Shown piece after piece: positions 15,435 to 22,653 of a stretch of 25,629 nt of DNA. The notes under the pieces were generated by a model, which made no database searches, had not been told where the DNA came from, and worked only from the letters and a program-made list of their open reading frames with translations. Within the stretch, counting starts at the first letter, position 1. Every line of letters starts with the position of its first letter. This DNA comes from Bacteroidales bacterium UBA5235. Lineage in GTDB: Bacteria > Bacteroidota > Bacteroidia > Bacteroidales > VadinHA17. The stretch lies in the NCBI GenBank assembly GCA_002409145.1, contig DHUL01000094.1, forward strand, positions 11,249 to 36,877, in the 5' to 3' direction. A program made the translations under genes and the position numbers.

Positions 15435-16028
15435 CATGTGAGCGATAAAGAGTCGCTTTGAAGCATGAAGGTTCTTTGGATTGGTTTAATTATCACTCTG
15501 AATTAACATCAGACTTCAGAGTCTCACGCTGACGAACTACGGTTCAGAAGCGTCCGTCACGGGTGCAGGCTGAGAAGCCTTCCCATCCTGACGGCCTGAC
15601 GGAGCAATCTGCAAACGGTGTAACAGCCGCGAGAAGAAAGCAACACAGATGCAAGGCTGAAAGCTAATAAAGCAGCAAATGTGCCCGTTCAGAGAGAGGG
15701 TCATCATGCCACCCAAACCGGCGAGGATAGGATGGAGATGACCCGGGCATGACAGCAGCTGTCCCTTCGGGGAGTGTCGTGCTTCAAGGGTTCATGACTC
15801 CGCATCTCAATATGCGCCCGGAAAACCGCAAGGCTATTACGGATAACAGAAGAGATACCGGAACAGGTCAGCAGTCAGCTTAACGGCAGACCCCGACAGA
15901 CCAGGGAAGGGAGGAGTCAGAGAGATGAACCGGCTGCAATAACAGTAGCATGGCGGCAATGACGGTCATGGCTGTCACTCGCCGGAATGGGAACTATTAC
16001 GTACAGTATGGTTCCCATTCGTGTTTTA
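15435..16028 (+). ncRNA. Candidate orphan structured RNA, about 590 nt, family not recognised
   Basis: The region has no open frame of 60 codons, a consensus promoter at its 5' end and a strong terminator at its 3' end. Between them are many local hairpins, several closed by stable tetraloops: AGCGA/TCGCT (15441-15457), ACTCTGAA/TTCAGAGT (15495-15522), GGCT-GAGA-AGCC with a GNRA loop (15568-15579), GGGTCATC/GATGACCC (15698-15744) extended by GTGCCC/GGGCAT (15681-15750), CCC-TTCG-GGG (15763-15772) and the long-range CCGGC/GCCGG (15930-15985). Purine-rich A-containing linkers separate them, as in large ribozymes or ornate RNAs. It does not match RNase P RNA, tmRNA, 6S or SRP RNA as I remember them, and no domain V of a group II intron is visible. 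Function unknown. Confidence 0.65.
15985..16028 (+). terminator. Rho-independent terminator of the candidate RNA
   Basis: The stem of 13 bp (15985-15997 with 16008-16020, one G-U wobble) starts GAATGGGAAC and closes with GTTCCCATTC around a 10-nt loop. It is followed by GTGTTTTATA, a modest T-tract. The T-tract is on the plus strand only, which sets the direction. Confidence 0.75.
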
Positions 16029-16095
16029 TACCACTTTAATCACGGGTACACCCGTACGGGCTAATAGTGATAGGTCCGGACCGGAATGCCGGGCG
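16029..16095. other. Short spacer with small palindromes between the RNA and lpxA
   Basis: Small inverted repeats are present: ACGGGT/ACCCGT at 16042-16055 and the palindrome GGTCCGGACC near 16074-16083. They may belong to the 3' ends of either convergent transcript. No gene is seen. Confidence 0.5.
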
Positions 16096-16118
16096 AAAAA
16101 AAAGGGGCTCATCGCCCC
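16096..16118 (-). terminator. Terminator overlapping the lpxA stop codon
   Basis: On the minus strand a 5-bp GC stem (GGGGC with GCCCC, 16104-16108 and 16114-16118) with loop GATGA is followed by eight T. The lpxA TGA stop (16109-16111) lies in the loop, so the last codons form part of the hairpin. Confidence 0.75.
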
Positions 16119-16882
16119 CTGATAACTCCCCTGGCAGATTTGGTTATAAACTCCAGTATGTAATCGCGTTCCGGCGTAGCCGGGAAATTGGCGCCGATGT
16201 ATTCCAGTGCCTTGCTGCCGTTCAAGCCCATATTGTAATAAGCCCTGTATATCTCATGCAGCTCATGCATCTTCTCCTTTGTGAAACCTCTCCGTTCCAG
16301 CCCCACGCTGTTGATGCCCATGTAGGCCAGCGGCTCACGGTCAGCTTTGATGAAGGGCGGCACATCCATGCGCACCTTAGATCCTCCTCCGAGAAAAGCA
16401 TGGTTGCCGATCCGGACAAACTGATGCACCATGGTTCCCCCGCCCAGCGTCACCCAGTCGCCTAGTTCAACCTCACCGGCTATCCCGCATGAGGCTACCA
16501 TGATTACATTGTCGCCAAGACTGCAGTCATGCGCCACATGTATGTAAGCCATAAGCAGGCAGTTCTTTCCGATGGTGGTCCTGCCTCTTGCACGCGTTCC
16601 CCTGTTGAGAGTGGCAAACTCCCTGACGGTGGTATTGTCACCAATCTCAAGGGTAGTCTCCTCCCCGCTGAATTTCAGGTCCTGCGGTATGGCCGATATG
16701 GAGGCGCCGTTGAAGATACGGCAGTTGGCGCCAATCCTCGCACCATCATAAATAACTGCCCCCGGACCGACCCAGGTACCGTCGCCTATCACAACATCAC
16801 CATAGATGGTGGCAAACGGCTCAATTATAACTCCCTTGCCAAGCTGAGCTTTCGGATCAATATGTGCCAGTGAAGAAATCAT
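16109..16882 (-). CDS. lpxA: UDP-N-acetylglucosamine acyltransferase LpxA
   Basis: LpxA performs the first step of lipid A synthesis, moving a 3-hydroxyacyl chain from ACP to UDP-GlcNAc in the cytosol. The protein is 257 residues, near the usual 255-265. It is a left-handed beta-helix of hexapeptide repeats (LGKGVIIEPFATIYGDVVIG, IGDNTTVREFATLNRG). The catalytic His lies in IHVAHDC (His118, matching His125 of E. coli). HQFVRIG, the DVPPFI turn and NSVGLERRGF in the C-terminal helical part are all typical. It is the last gene of the HD-lpxD-lpxC/fabZ-lpxA cluster, 6 bp after lpxC-fabZ. Its stop codon lies inside the terminator hairpin. Confidence 0.98.
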   Translation of the reverse strand: MISSLAHIDPKAQLGKGVIIEPFATIYGDVVIGDGTWVGPGAVIYDGARIGANCRIFNGASISAIPQDLKFSGEETTLEIGDNTTVREFATLNRGTRARGRTTIGKNCLLMAYIHVAHDCSLGDNVIMVASCGIAGEVELGDWVTLGGGTMVHQFVRIGNHAFLGGGSKVRMDVPPFIKADREPLAYMGINSVGLERRGFTKEKMHELHEIYRAYYNMGLNGSKALEYIGANFPATPERDYILEFITKSARGVIRGR

Positions 16883-16888
16883 ATCTTG

Positions 16889-18283
16889 TTACTTGTTCTT
16901 TATAACCTGCGCTGTCATCTCTCCTTCCGCAACCAGCTTTTCACCAACGAAAGCCTGGCAGTACATGGTAACTATGCTCCTGCGGATCGGTTCGGTCAAA
17001 TCGGCCCTGATAATAACGGTATCACCGGGAATGACCTTATGCTTGAACTTCATCCTGTCTATCTTCAGGAAATAGGTTGAGTACCTCTCAGGCTCGTCAA
17101 CATTGTGCAGCACCAGTATTCCGCCCACCTGCGCCATCGTTTCCACCAGCAGAACACCGGGGAACACATGCTCCTGCTCGAAATGACCCTGGAAGAAGGC
17201 TTCATTGTAAGTTGTGTTCTTCATTCCTATCACATGGCTGGTGGTGAGTTCAAGAATCCTGTCGACCATGAGGAAGGGGAACCGGTGGGGAAGCAGTTGC
17301 TTGATCTGCTGTATGTCCATAACCGCCGGTTTGGTGGTATCCAGAAGAGGAATTTCCTTTTTCGTTGTCTGCCTCTTTATCTGCTGCCTGATAAGCCTGG
17401 CAAGCCTGGTATTGGAATAATGCCCCGGGCGGGTTGCCACCACCTTTCCCTTTATAGGCTGCCCCACCAGCGCGAGGTCGCCTATCAGGTCAAGTAGTTT
17501 GTGCCTGGCCGGTTCATTGGGGTATCTGAGCTTTGTGTTGTTGAGCACACCTGCATTGTGTTCCGTAATGCCGGGCTTATTGAATATTTTTGCGATTCGG
17601 TCAATCTCTTCCTGTTCCACCTCACGCTCCAGGATCACTACTGCATTCTCAAGGTCACCACCCTTTATCAGTCCCATCCGGAAGAGTGGTTCAAGCTCAT
17701 GGAAGAATACAAAGGTACGACTGCCGGCCACTTCCTTTTCAAAGTCATTGATCTGGTCAAGGATAGCATACTGGTTGCCAAGTATCTTCGAGTTGTAGTC
17801 AATCAGCACATGGGCACTGAAGTGATCATCGGGATAGATTATCAGGTCTACTCCATGCTCCTCGTCAGAGAAGGTAATCTTTTCCTTGATGACATAATAG
17901 TTGCGTTCCTCTTCCTGTTCAATGATTCCGGCTTTCTTTATCGCCTCTACGAACATGCGCGAACTGCCCCCCATGATCGGGGCCTCCGGACCGTTTATCT
18001 CAATCAGTGCATTGTCAACGCACATCCCGGCAAATGCTGCAAGAACGTGTTCAATGGTTGCAACGGAGGCTTCACCCTGTACCAGTGTCGTCCCCCTTGA
18101 GGTCTCAGTCACATGGTCAGCAATCGCATCTATTATGGGTGAACCGGGAAGATCAGTACGACAAAACTTATAGCCATGGTTCGGAGGAGCAGGTTTGAAG
18201 GTCACAATTACGTCAATTCCGGAATGAAGGCCCTTACCGTTGAGACTCACTTCATTAGCCAGCGTCCTCTGTTTTTCACTCAT
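16889..18283 (-). CDS. lpxC: LpxC-FabZ fusion: UDP-3-O-acyl-GlcNAc deacetylase / 3-hydroxyacyl-ACP dehydratase
   Basis: Two enzymes are joined in one 464-residue chain, the usual Bacteroidota arrangement. Residues about 1-305 are LpxC, the committed, zinc-dependent deacetylation step of lipid A: general base Glu78 and zinc ligand His79 in TIEHVLAAF, and His261 and Asp265 in RHKLLDLIGD. His288 in RPGHYSNT is also in place. Residues about 322-464 are FabZ, the dehydratase of fatty acid elongation, with IKQLLPHRFPFLMVD and the catalytic His367 and Glu381 in GHFEQEHVFPGVLLVETMAQ. The fusion ties the supply of saturated fatty acids and the 3-hydroxyacyl-ACP pool to lipid A synthesis. It starts 111 bp after lpxD, which is the widest gap in the operon. 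Confidence 0.98.
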   Translation of the reverse strand: MSEKQRTLANEVSLNGKGLHSGIDVIVTFKPAPPNHGYKFCRTDLPGSPIIDAIADHVTETSRGTTLVQGEASVATIEHVLAAFAGMCVDNALIEINGPEAPIMGGSSRMFVEAIKKAGIIEQEEERNYYVIKEKITFSDEEHGVDLIIYPDDHFSAHVLIDYNSKILGNQYAILDQINDFEKEVAGSRTFVFFHELEPLFRMGLIKGGDLENAVVILEREVEQEEIDRIAKIFNKPGITEHNAGVLNNTKLRYPNEPARHKLLDLIGDLALVGQPIKGKVVATRPGHYSNTRLARLIRQQIKRQTTKKEIPLLDTTKPAVMDIQQIKQLLPHRFPFLMVDRILELTTSHVIGMKNTTYNEAFFQGHFEQEHVFPGVLLVETMAQVGGILVLHNVDEPERYSTYFLKIDRMKFKHKVIPGDTVIIRADLTEPIRRSIVTMYCQAFVGEKLVAEGEMTAQVIKNK

Positions 18284-18394
18284 ATAAGATAGGTTTTAAT
18301 TGGGCAAAGAAAAAGAAAATTATCCGAACGGCATAATGAAAAACCCTACATCTGTGTGATGATCAAATCATTTCCTTTAGACCGTCATACGGAA

Positions 18395-19432
18395 CTAGCT
18401 GTTTTTTAAAGCTTCAACTGCTTTTGCAAGAGCATCAACCCTGTTGTTCAGATCAGGCAGTTTTCTCAGATAAACTGTTGTTTTCAGGAATTGCTTGCTG
18501 TCAGTTGCAGGGTATCCCAGGTAAGTGGCATTCTCTTCACTGATGGTGCTCATGATTCCTGACTGCGCCCCTATCTTTACACCGTCAGCAATCCGCAGAT
18601 GGCCTGCCAGGCCCACCTGCCCGGCAAACATGCAGTTCTTTCCAACAATGGACGATCCTGCCAGTCCTGACTGTGCGGCTATGACAGTGTTCTCTCCTAT
18701 CTCGCAGTTGTGACCCACCTGTATAAGGTTGTCTAGTTTGACTCCCTTCCTGATAATTGTGGAACCCATTGTAGCCCTGTCAACACAGGTGTTTGCCCCT
18801 ATCTCCACGTTATCTTCAAGTATGACATTGCCTATCTGGGGAATCTTCATGAAATTGGCATCTGAGACCGGCGCAAAACCGAAACCGTCAGCGCCTACCA
18901 CCGCACCTGCATGAATGATACAATCATTCCCGATAACACAATCACGGTATACTTTTACTCCCGGATGGAGCGTGCAGTTCCTGCCGATTCTGACATTCTC
19001 ACCAATAAATACCTGGGGATGGATTGAGCATCCGTCACCTATTACCGCATTTTCAGAAATTACGGTACAGGCACCAATCAAAACGTCTGCCCCCACCGAT
19101 GCTTTATCATCAATTACAGCAGTGGCATGTATCCCCTTCTTTGCCGGTCTGGCCTGTTCATAAAAAGCCAGCAGCCTGGCTAACGCCTGGTAAGGATCCT
19201 CCACGCGTATAAGGGTAGCTGTAACCTCCTTCGCCGGGGTGAAATCATTTTTCACCAGCACCGCCGAAGCGGCTGTGGTATACAGGTAGGGCTCGTACCT
19301 GGGGTTGGCAAGAAACGAGAGTGCACCCGGGCACCCCTCCTCTATCCTGGCCACTGTGTTAAGTTTTGTTTCCGGATCGCCATCCACAGTACCGTTAAGG
19401 ATGTGGGCTATCATTGCAGCAGTGAATTCCAT
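18395..19432 (-). CDS. lpxD: UDP-3-O-(3-hydroxyacyl)glucosamine N-acyltransferase LpxD
   Basis: LpxD adds the second 3-hydroxyacyl chain, the third step of lipid A synthesis. The protein is 345 residues, as expected. The N-terminal uridine-binding domain (about 1-100) includes CPGALSFLANPRYEPYLY. It is followed by a left-handed beta-helix of hexapeptide repeats (IGDGCSIHPQVFIGENVRIG, GADGFGFAP, IGANTCVDRATMGSTIIRKG). The catalytic His is His241 in LIQVGHNCEIG. The C-terminal helix continues in YPATDSKQFLKTTVYLRKLP. It lies 15 bp downstream of the HD phosphohydrolase gene and upstream of lpxC-fabZ, so it is probably in the same transcript. Confidence 0.98.
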   Translation of the reverse strand: MEFTAAMIAHILNGTVDGDPETKLNTVARIEEGCPGALSFLANPRYEPYLYTTAASAVLVKNDFTPAKEVTATLIRVEDPYQALARLLAFYEQARPAKKGIHATAVIDDKASVGADVLIGACTVISENAVIGDGCSIHPQVFIGENVRIGRNCTLHPGVKVYRDCVIGNDCIIHAGAVVGADGFGFAPVSDANFMKIPQIGNVILEDNVEIGANTCVDRATMGSTIIRKGVKLDNLIQVGHNCEIGENTVIAAQSGLAGSSIVGKNCMFAGQVGLAGHLRIADGVKIGAQSGIMSTISEENATYLGYPATDSKQFLKTTVYLRKLPDLNNRVDALAKAVEALKNS

Positions 19433-19447
19433 CTGTCTTATTTTTCT

Positions 19448-20680
19448 TTACTTGATTATTTCCTTTGGATAACACAGGTAATATTTGGTTACTTTTTCTG
19501 AAAGCGCCTCCTTGTCAAAGAGGTCTGACACCGTGGTGATGTCCGGTGTTGTTCCGTTCTTCAGCAGGATTCTCACCTCAGGAGTGCCGGGAGCATATGT
19601 CTGGTTGTATACGTCGCCTGTATTGACGAAGTACCTCACCTCGTCGTCCTCCAGACCGAGCACCTCCTTCGCCCTGCGGCCGGTTTCAATCACCCTTGCC
19701 GTGTCAAACGGTGTTCTCTGAAGCTCTATCGCCAGAAGATCCCTGTTGACGAATCTCCTGCAGAGCTCTTCAAGCACCCTGTCTCCGCATCTCATCCATA
19801 CCTTTGTGGCGGAGAGAATGTCACTCTCGTCGAGAGCGGTGAAGTGCCCCACCAGTGATGCTCTATCCTCTCCTTCAGCCTTGTTGTGACGTGGTTCAAG
19901 AAAGTAGGCCAGCGCCGGGGTGGCAAACAGCTTCAGCCCCGCTGCAGTCACCTGCCGTGCCCTGATGAGAAGGCTGGTAAGCAGCTTCTCCGCCGAAACA
20001 ACAGTGCGGTGGTTATAGACCTGCCAATACATCATACGCCTGGCTATCAGGAACTTTTCAACAGAATATATCCCCTTTTCATCGACCGCCAGCCTGTCAT
20101 CTGAGACATTCAGCATCCTTATGATCCTGTCTGACCCTACTGAACCTTCAATCACCCCGGTGAAGAAACTGTCACGCCTGAGGTAATCCATCCTGTCCAT
20201 ATCCATCTGTCCGGTTACCAGGTCGTGGAAAAACCTCCTGGGGTATTCTCCCCTGAAGATAGCAATGGCGACCGCAAGCCTTCCTCCCATAACATTATTG
20301 AGCTCTTCCATGATAAGGAGTGACATGGTCTCATGGGGCATATCCTCTATCAGGGATTGTTCGAGGGCATGAGAGAACGGCCCGTGGCCGATATCATGCA
20401 GCAGAATGGCTGCAAGCACTCCTTCCTCCTCTTCTGCCGAGATGTCAGTCCCCTTGCTCCTTAGTGTGTGAACAGCCTGCCCGGTCAGGTACATCGCACC
20501 GAGGCTGTGCTGGAAACGGCTGTGTACCGCACCGGGGTAGACAAGGCTTGAAAGTCCGAGCTGCCTGATGTTACGCAATCGCTGAAACCAAGGATGACCC
20601 ATAAGGTCATATATAAGATCATTTGGTATACTGATAAATCCATATACCGGGTCATTGATAATCTTTCTCCTGTTAGTCAA
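19448..20680 (-). CDS. HD-superfamily phosphohydrolase
   Basis: The 410-residue protein has the HD-domain metal site: His58 in SRFQHSLGAMYL, the His95-Asp96 pair with His99 in LLHDIGHGPFSH, and Asp in GQMDMDRMDYLRRDS. The opening NDPVYGFISIP and GHPWFQRLRNIRQLG are typical of the dGTPase/SAMHD1-like branch of HD proteins. The exact substrate is not known; nucleotides such as dGTP are likely by family. The start is a TTG: the next ATG (residue 27) would remove the conserved NDPVYGF segment, and an in-frame stop lies four codons upstream of the TTG. It is the first gene of the operon with lpxD, lpxC-fabZ and lpxA. Confidence 0.9.
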   Translation of the reverse strand: MTNRRKIINDPVYGFISIPNDLIYDLMGHPWFQRLRNIRQLGLSSLVYPGAVHSRFQHSLGAMYLTGQAVHTLRSKGTDISAEEEEGVLAAILLHDIGHGPFSHALEQSLIEDMPHETMSLLIMEELNNVMGGRLAVAIAIFRGEYPRRFFHDLVTGQMDMDRMDYLRRDSFFTGVIEGSVGSDRIIRMLNVSDDRLAVDEKGIYSVEKFLIARRMMYWQVYNHRTVVSAEKLLTSLLIRARQVTAAGLKLFATPALAYFLEPRHNKAEGEDRASLVGHFTALDESDILSATKVWMRCGDRVLEELCRRFVNRDLLAIELQRTPFDTARVIETGRRAKEVLGLEDDEVRYFVNTGDVYNQTYAPGTPEVRILLKNGTTPDITTVSDLFDKEALSEKVTKYYLCYPKEIIK

Positions 20681-20701
20681 ACAGCTTCGGTTTTATGGTG
20701 G

Positions 20702-20709
20702 CAAATTTA
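20702..20709 (-). promoter_or_regulatory. -7 box upstream of the HD phosphohydrolase operon
   Basis: On the minus strand TAAATTTG matches TAnnTTTG exactly, 21 bp upstream of the TTG start. A clear -33 TTG at the proper distance is not visible (only TTTCCC), so the promoter may be weak or regulated. Confidence 0.4.
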
Positions 20710-20784
20710 TTCAATAGTTTCCAAAAATGGGAAAGAAAAGCTTCATATACAGCTCTCCGGACTCATTTTAGTACAATCTATCCA

Positions 20785-20814
20785 TTGATAATTGAAAAAA
20801 TGATTTTATCTTTG
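20785..20814 (+). promoter_or_regulatory. Promoter of rimP-nusA-infB
   Basis: TTG at 20785-20787, a 19-bp spacer and TATCTTTG at 20807-20814 match the Bacteroidota promoter pattern exactly. The start of transcription should be near 20821, giving a leader of about 60 nt that contains the hairpin at 20842-20868. Confidence 0.78.
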
Positions 20815-20841
20815 CACCCGAACAGAAGGGTACGAATGGCC

Positions 20842-20868
20842 TAGGGGACAAAAGTCCCCTATTTTGTT
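20842..20868 (+). promoter_or_regulatory. Terminator-like hairpin in the rimP-nusA-infB leader
   Basis: TAGGGGAC and GTCCCCTA form an 8-bp stem with an AAAA loop, followed by TTTTGTT, then rimP begins 16 bp later. It sits between the promoter and the first gene, so it could act as an attenuator of the operon. Confidence 0.65.
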
Positions 20869-20883
20869 ATCAAAAATCATACT

Positions 20884-21333
20884 ATGATTACAAAAGACCA
20901 TATCAGGAAACTTGCGGAGGAGCACATCAGCGGCACCGGCATCTTCCTCGTTGATGTCAGGCTGAGCAGCACCGGACGCATTACCGTTCTGATTGACAGG
21001 ACGGAGGGAGTCACCATTGATGACTGCGCCATGCTGAGCAGGCATATAAGCAATGACCTCGGAGAGGAAGTCGGCGATTATGAACTCAACGTCTCATCCC
21101 CTGGGCTCGATATGCCCCTGCTGGTTCCGCAGCAGTTCAGGAAGAACGAGGGGAGAATGGTTGATGTGGTCACCAGCGAGGGCGAACGCTTTAAAGGGAC
21201 CATGATGAACGTCACTGCCGGTGGATTTGATCTGAAGACTGAAAAGAAGGTGAAGAAGGAGATGACCGAGACTATCAGATCATTTAATTTTGAGGATGTT
21301 AAGTCAGTAAAAGTAATTATATCATTCAAATAA
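20884..21333 (+). CDS. rimP: Ribosome maturation factor RimP
   Basis: RimP assists assembly of the 30S ribosomal subunit. The protein is 149 residues, close to the family's 150. The N-terminal domain has LAEEHISGTGIFLVDVRLS, GRITVLIDRTEGVTIDDCAMLSRHIS and the conserved YELNVSSPGLDMPL. The C-terminal SH3-like barrel contains EGERFKGTMMNVTAGGFDL. The gene is the first of rimP-nusA-infB, a very conserved bacterial operon, and is 18 bp upstream of nusA. Confidence 0.95.
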   Translation: MITKDHIRKLAEEHISGTGIFLVDVRLSSTGRITVLIDRTEGVTIDDCAMLSRHISNDLGEEVGDYELNVSSPGLDMPLLVPQQFRKNEGRMVDVVTSEGERFKGTMMNVTAGGFDLKTEKKVKKEMTETIRSFNFEDVKSVKVIISFK

Positions 21334-21351
21334 AAAGTATAGATTACAGCA

Positions 21352-22596
21352 ATGGAAAATGTAAATCTCATAGATACTTTTTCGGAGTTCAAGGAGCTGA
21401 AGAATATAGACAGGCCCACCATGATGAGTGTGCTCGAGGATGTGTTCAGGGGCATGCTTGCCAAGAGATATGGCTCGGCAGACAACTTTGACATCATTGT
21501 CAACATTGACAAGGGCGACTTCGAGATATGGCGGAACAGGGAGGTGGTTGCCGACGAGGAATTCACTGATCCGAACATGCAGATACCGCTCTCCGAGGCT
21601 CACAAGATCGATGAGGATTACGAGGTGGGTGAAGAGGTGTCCGATGAGGTGAAATTCCTTGATTTCGGGCGCAGGGCGATACTGGCCCTGAGGCAGAACC
21701 TGGTGGCCCGCATCCTTGACCTTGAAAAGAATAATATTTATCTTAAATACAAGGACCGCATCGGTGATATCGTCACCGGTGAGGTTTACCAGGTGTGGAA
21801 GCGCGAGACCCTCGTACTTGATGACGATGGCAACGAGCTGATCCTGCCCAAGGGCGAACAGATCCCCTCTGACCATTTCCGCAAGGGTGACACCATTCGT
21901 GCCGTGGTCATCAGGGTGGAGATGAAGAACAACACTCCCAACATTATCCTGAGCCGCACATCTCCTGTCTTCCTCGAGAGACTTTTCGAACTGGAAGTTC
22001 CGGAGATATTTGACGGTCTGATCACCATCAGGAAGATCGTAAGGGTTCCCGGCGAGAGAGCCAAGGTGGCCGTGGAATCATATGATGAACGCATTGACCC
22101 GGTTGGCGCATGCGTAGGCATGAAGGGCTCACGCATCCACGGCATCGTCCGCGAGCTGCGTAATGAAAACATTGATGTCATCAATTTCACATCGAACATA
22201 CAGCTCTTTATCACCAGGGCGCTCAACCCGGCCAAGATTACTTCAATAAAGCTCATCGAATCAGAGAAGAAGGCTGAGATCTATCTCAAACCGAGCGAAG
22301 TATCACTGGCAATCGGCAAGGGCGGATTGAACATCAAGCTTGCCGGCCAGCTCACCGGATATGACATTGAGGTTTACCGCGAACCGGATAACGAGGATGA
22401 GGAAGACGTAAACCTCGACGAGTTTGCAGATGAAATCGAAGGATGGATCATCGACGAGCTTAAGGCTATCGGTTGTGACACGGCACGAAGTGTACTGAGA
22501 CTGACCGTCCATGACCTGGTCAAGCGAACTGATCTTGAGGAGGAGACAATCAAGGAGGTTGTCAATATTCTCAAGTCGGAATTTGAAAAGGATTAA
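21352..22596 (+). CDS. nusA: Transcription termination/antitermination factor NusA
   Basis: NusA binds RNA polymerase and controls pausing, intrinsic termination and antitermination. The protein is 414 residues, shorter than the 495 of E. coli because the two C-terminal AR domains are absent. The N-terminal domain that contacts polymerase (about 1-135) is followed by an S1 domain (IGDIVTGEVYQVWKRETL) and two KH domains with GMKGSR and GKGGLN RNA-binding loops. After an acidic stretch (NEDEEDVNLDEFAD) the C-terminus has a short helical region (DEIEGWIIDELKAIGCDTAR). It lies 18 bp after rimP and 57 bp before infB. Confidence 0.97.
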   Translation: MENVNLIDTFSEFKELKNIDRPTMMSVLEDVFRGMLAKRYGSADNFDIIVNIDKGDFEIWRNREVVADEEFTDPNMQIPLSEAHKIDEDYEVGEEVSDEVKFLDFGRRAILALRQNLVARILDLEKNNIYLKYKDRIGDIVTGEVYQVWKRETLVLDDDGNELILPKGEQIPSDHFRKGDTIRAVVIRVEMKNNTPNIILSRTSPVFLERLFELEVPEIFDGLITIRKIVRVPGERAKVAVESYDERIDPVGACVGMKGSRIHGIVRELRNENIDVINFTSNIQLFITRALNPAKITSIKLIESEKKAEIYLKPSEVSLAIGKGGLNIKLAGQLTGYDIEVYREPDNEDEEDVNLDEFADEIEGWIIDELKAIGCDTARSVLRLTVHDLVKRTDLEEETIKEVVNILKSEFEKD

Positions 22597-22653
22597 CCTG
22601 CAACCTCAAGACAGCAATATATAAACTTAAAAGAGGTTACTATAAAGGGATAT

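Noticed and set aside
15435..16028. Group II intron or retron remnant in the gene-free region
   Set aside because: The GTGAG near the start recalls a group II 5' end, and the RNA is similar in size. There is no reverse transcriptase gene or fragment, no convincing domain V (no GNRA-capped stem with the AGC/GUU closing pairs), and the 3' end is a terminator rather than a branch-point domain.
15435..16028. RNase P RNA, tmRNA, 6S or SRP RNA
   Set aside because: The conserved cores of these RNAs, as I remember them (for example GAGGAAAGTCC of RNase P, the tRNA-like end of tmRNA, the GGAAGCAGC-type tip of SRP RNA), are not present.
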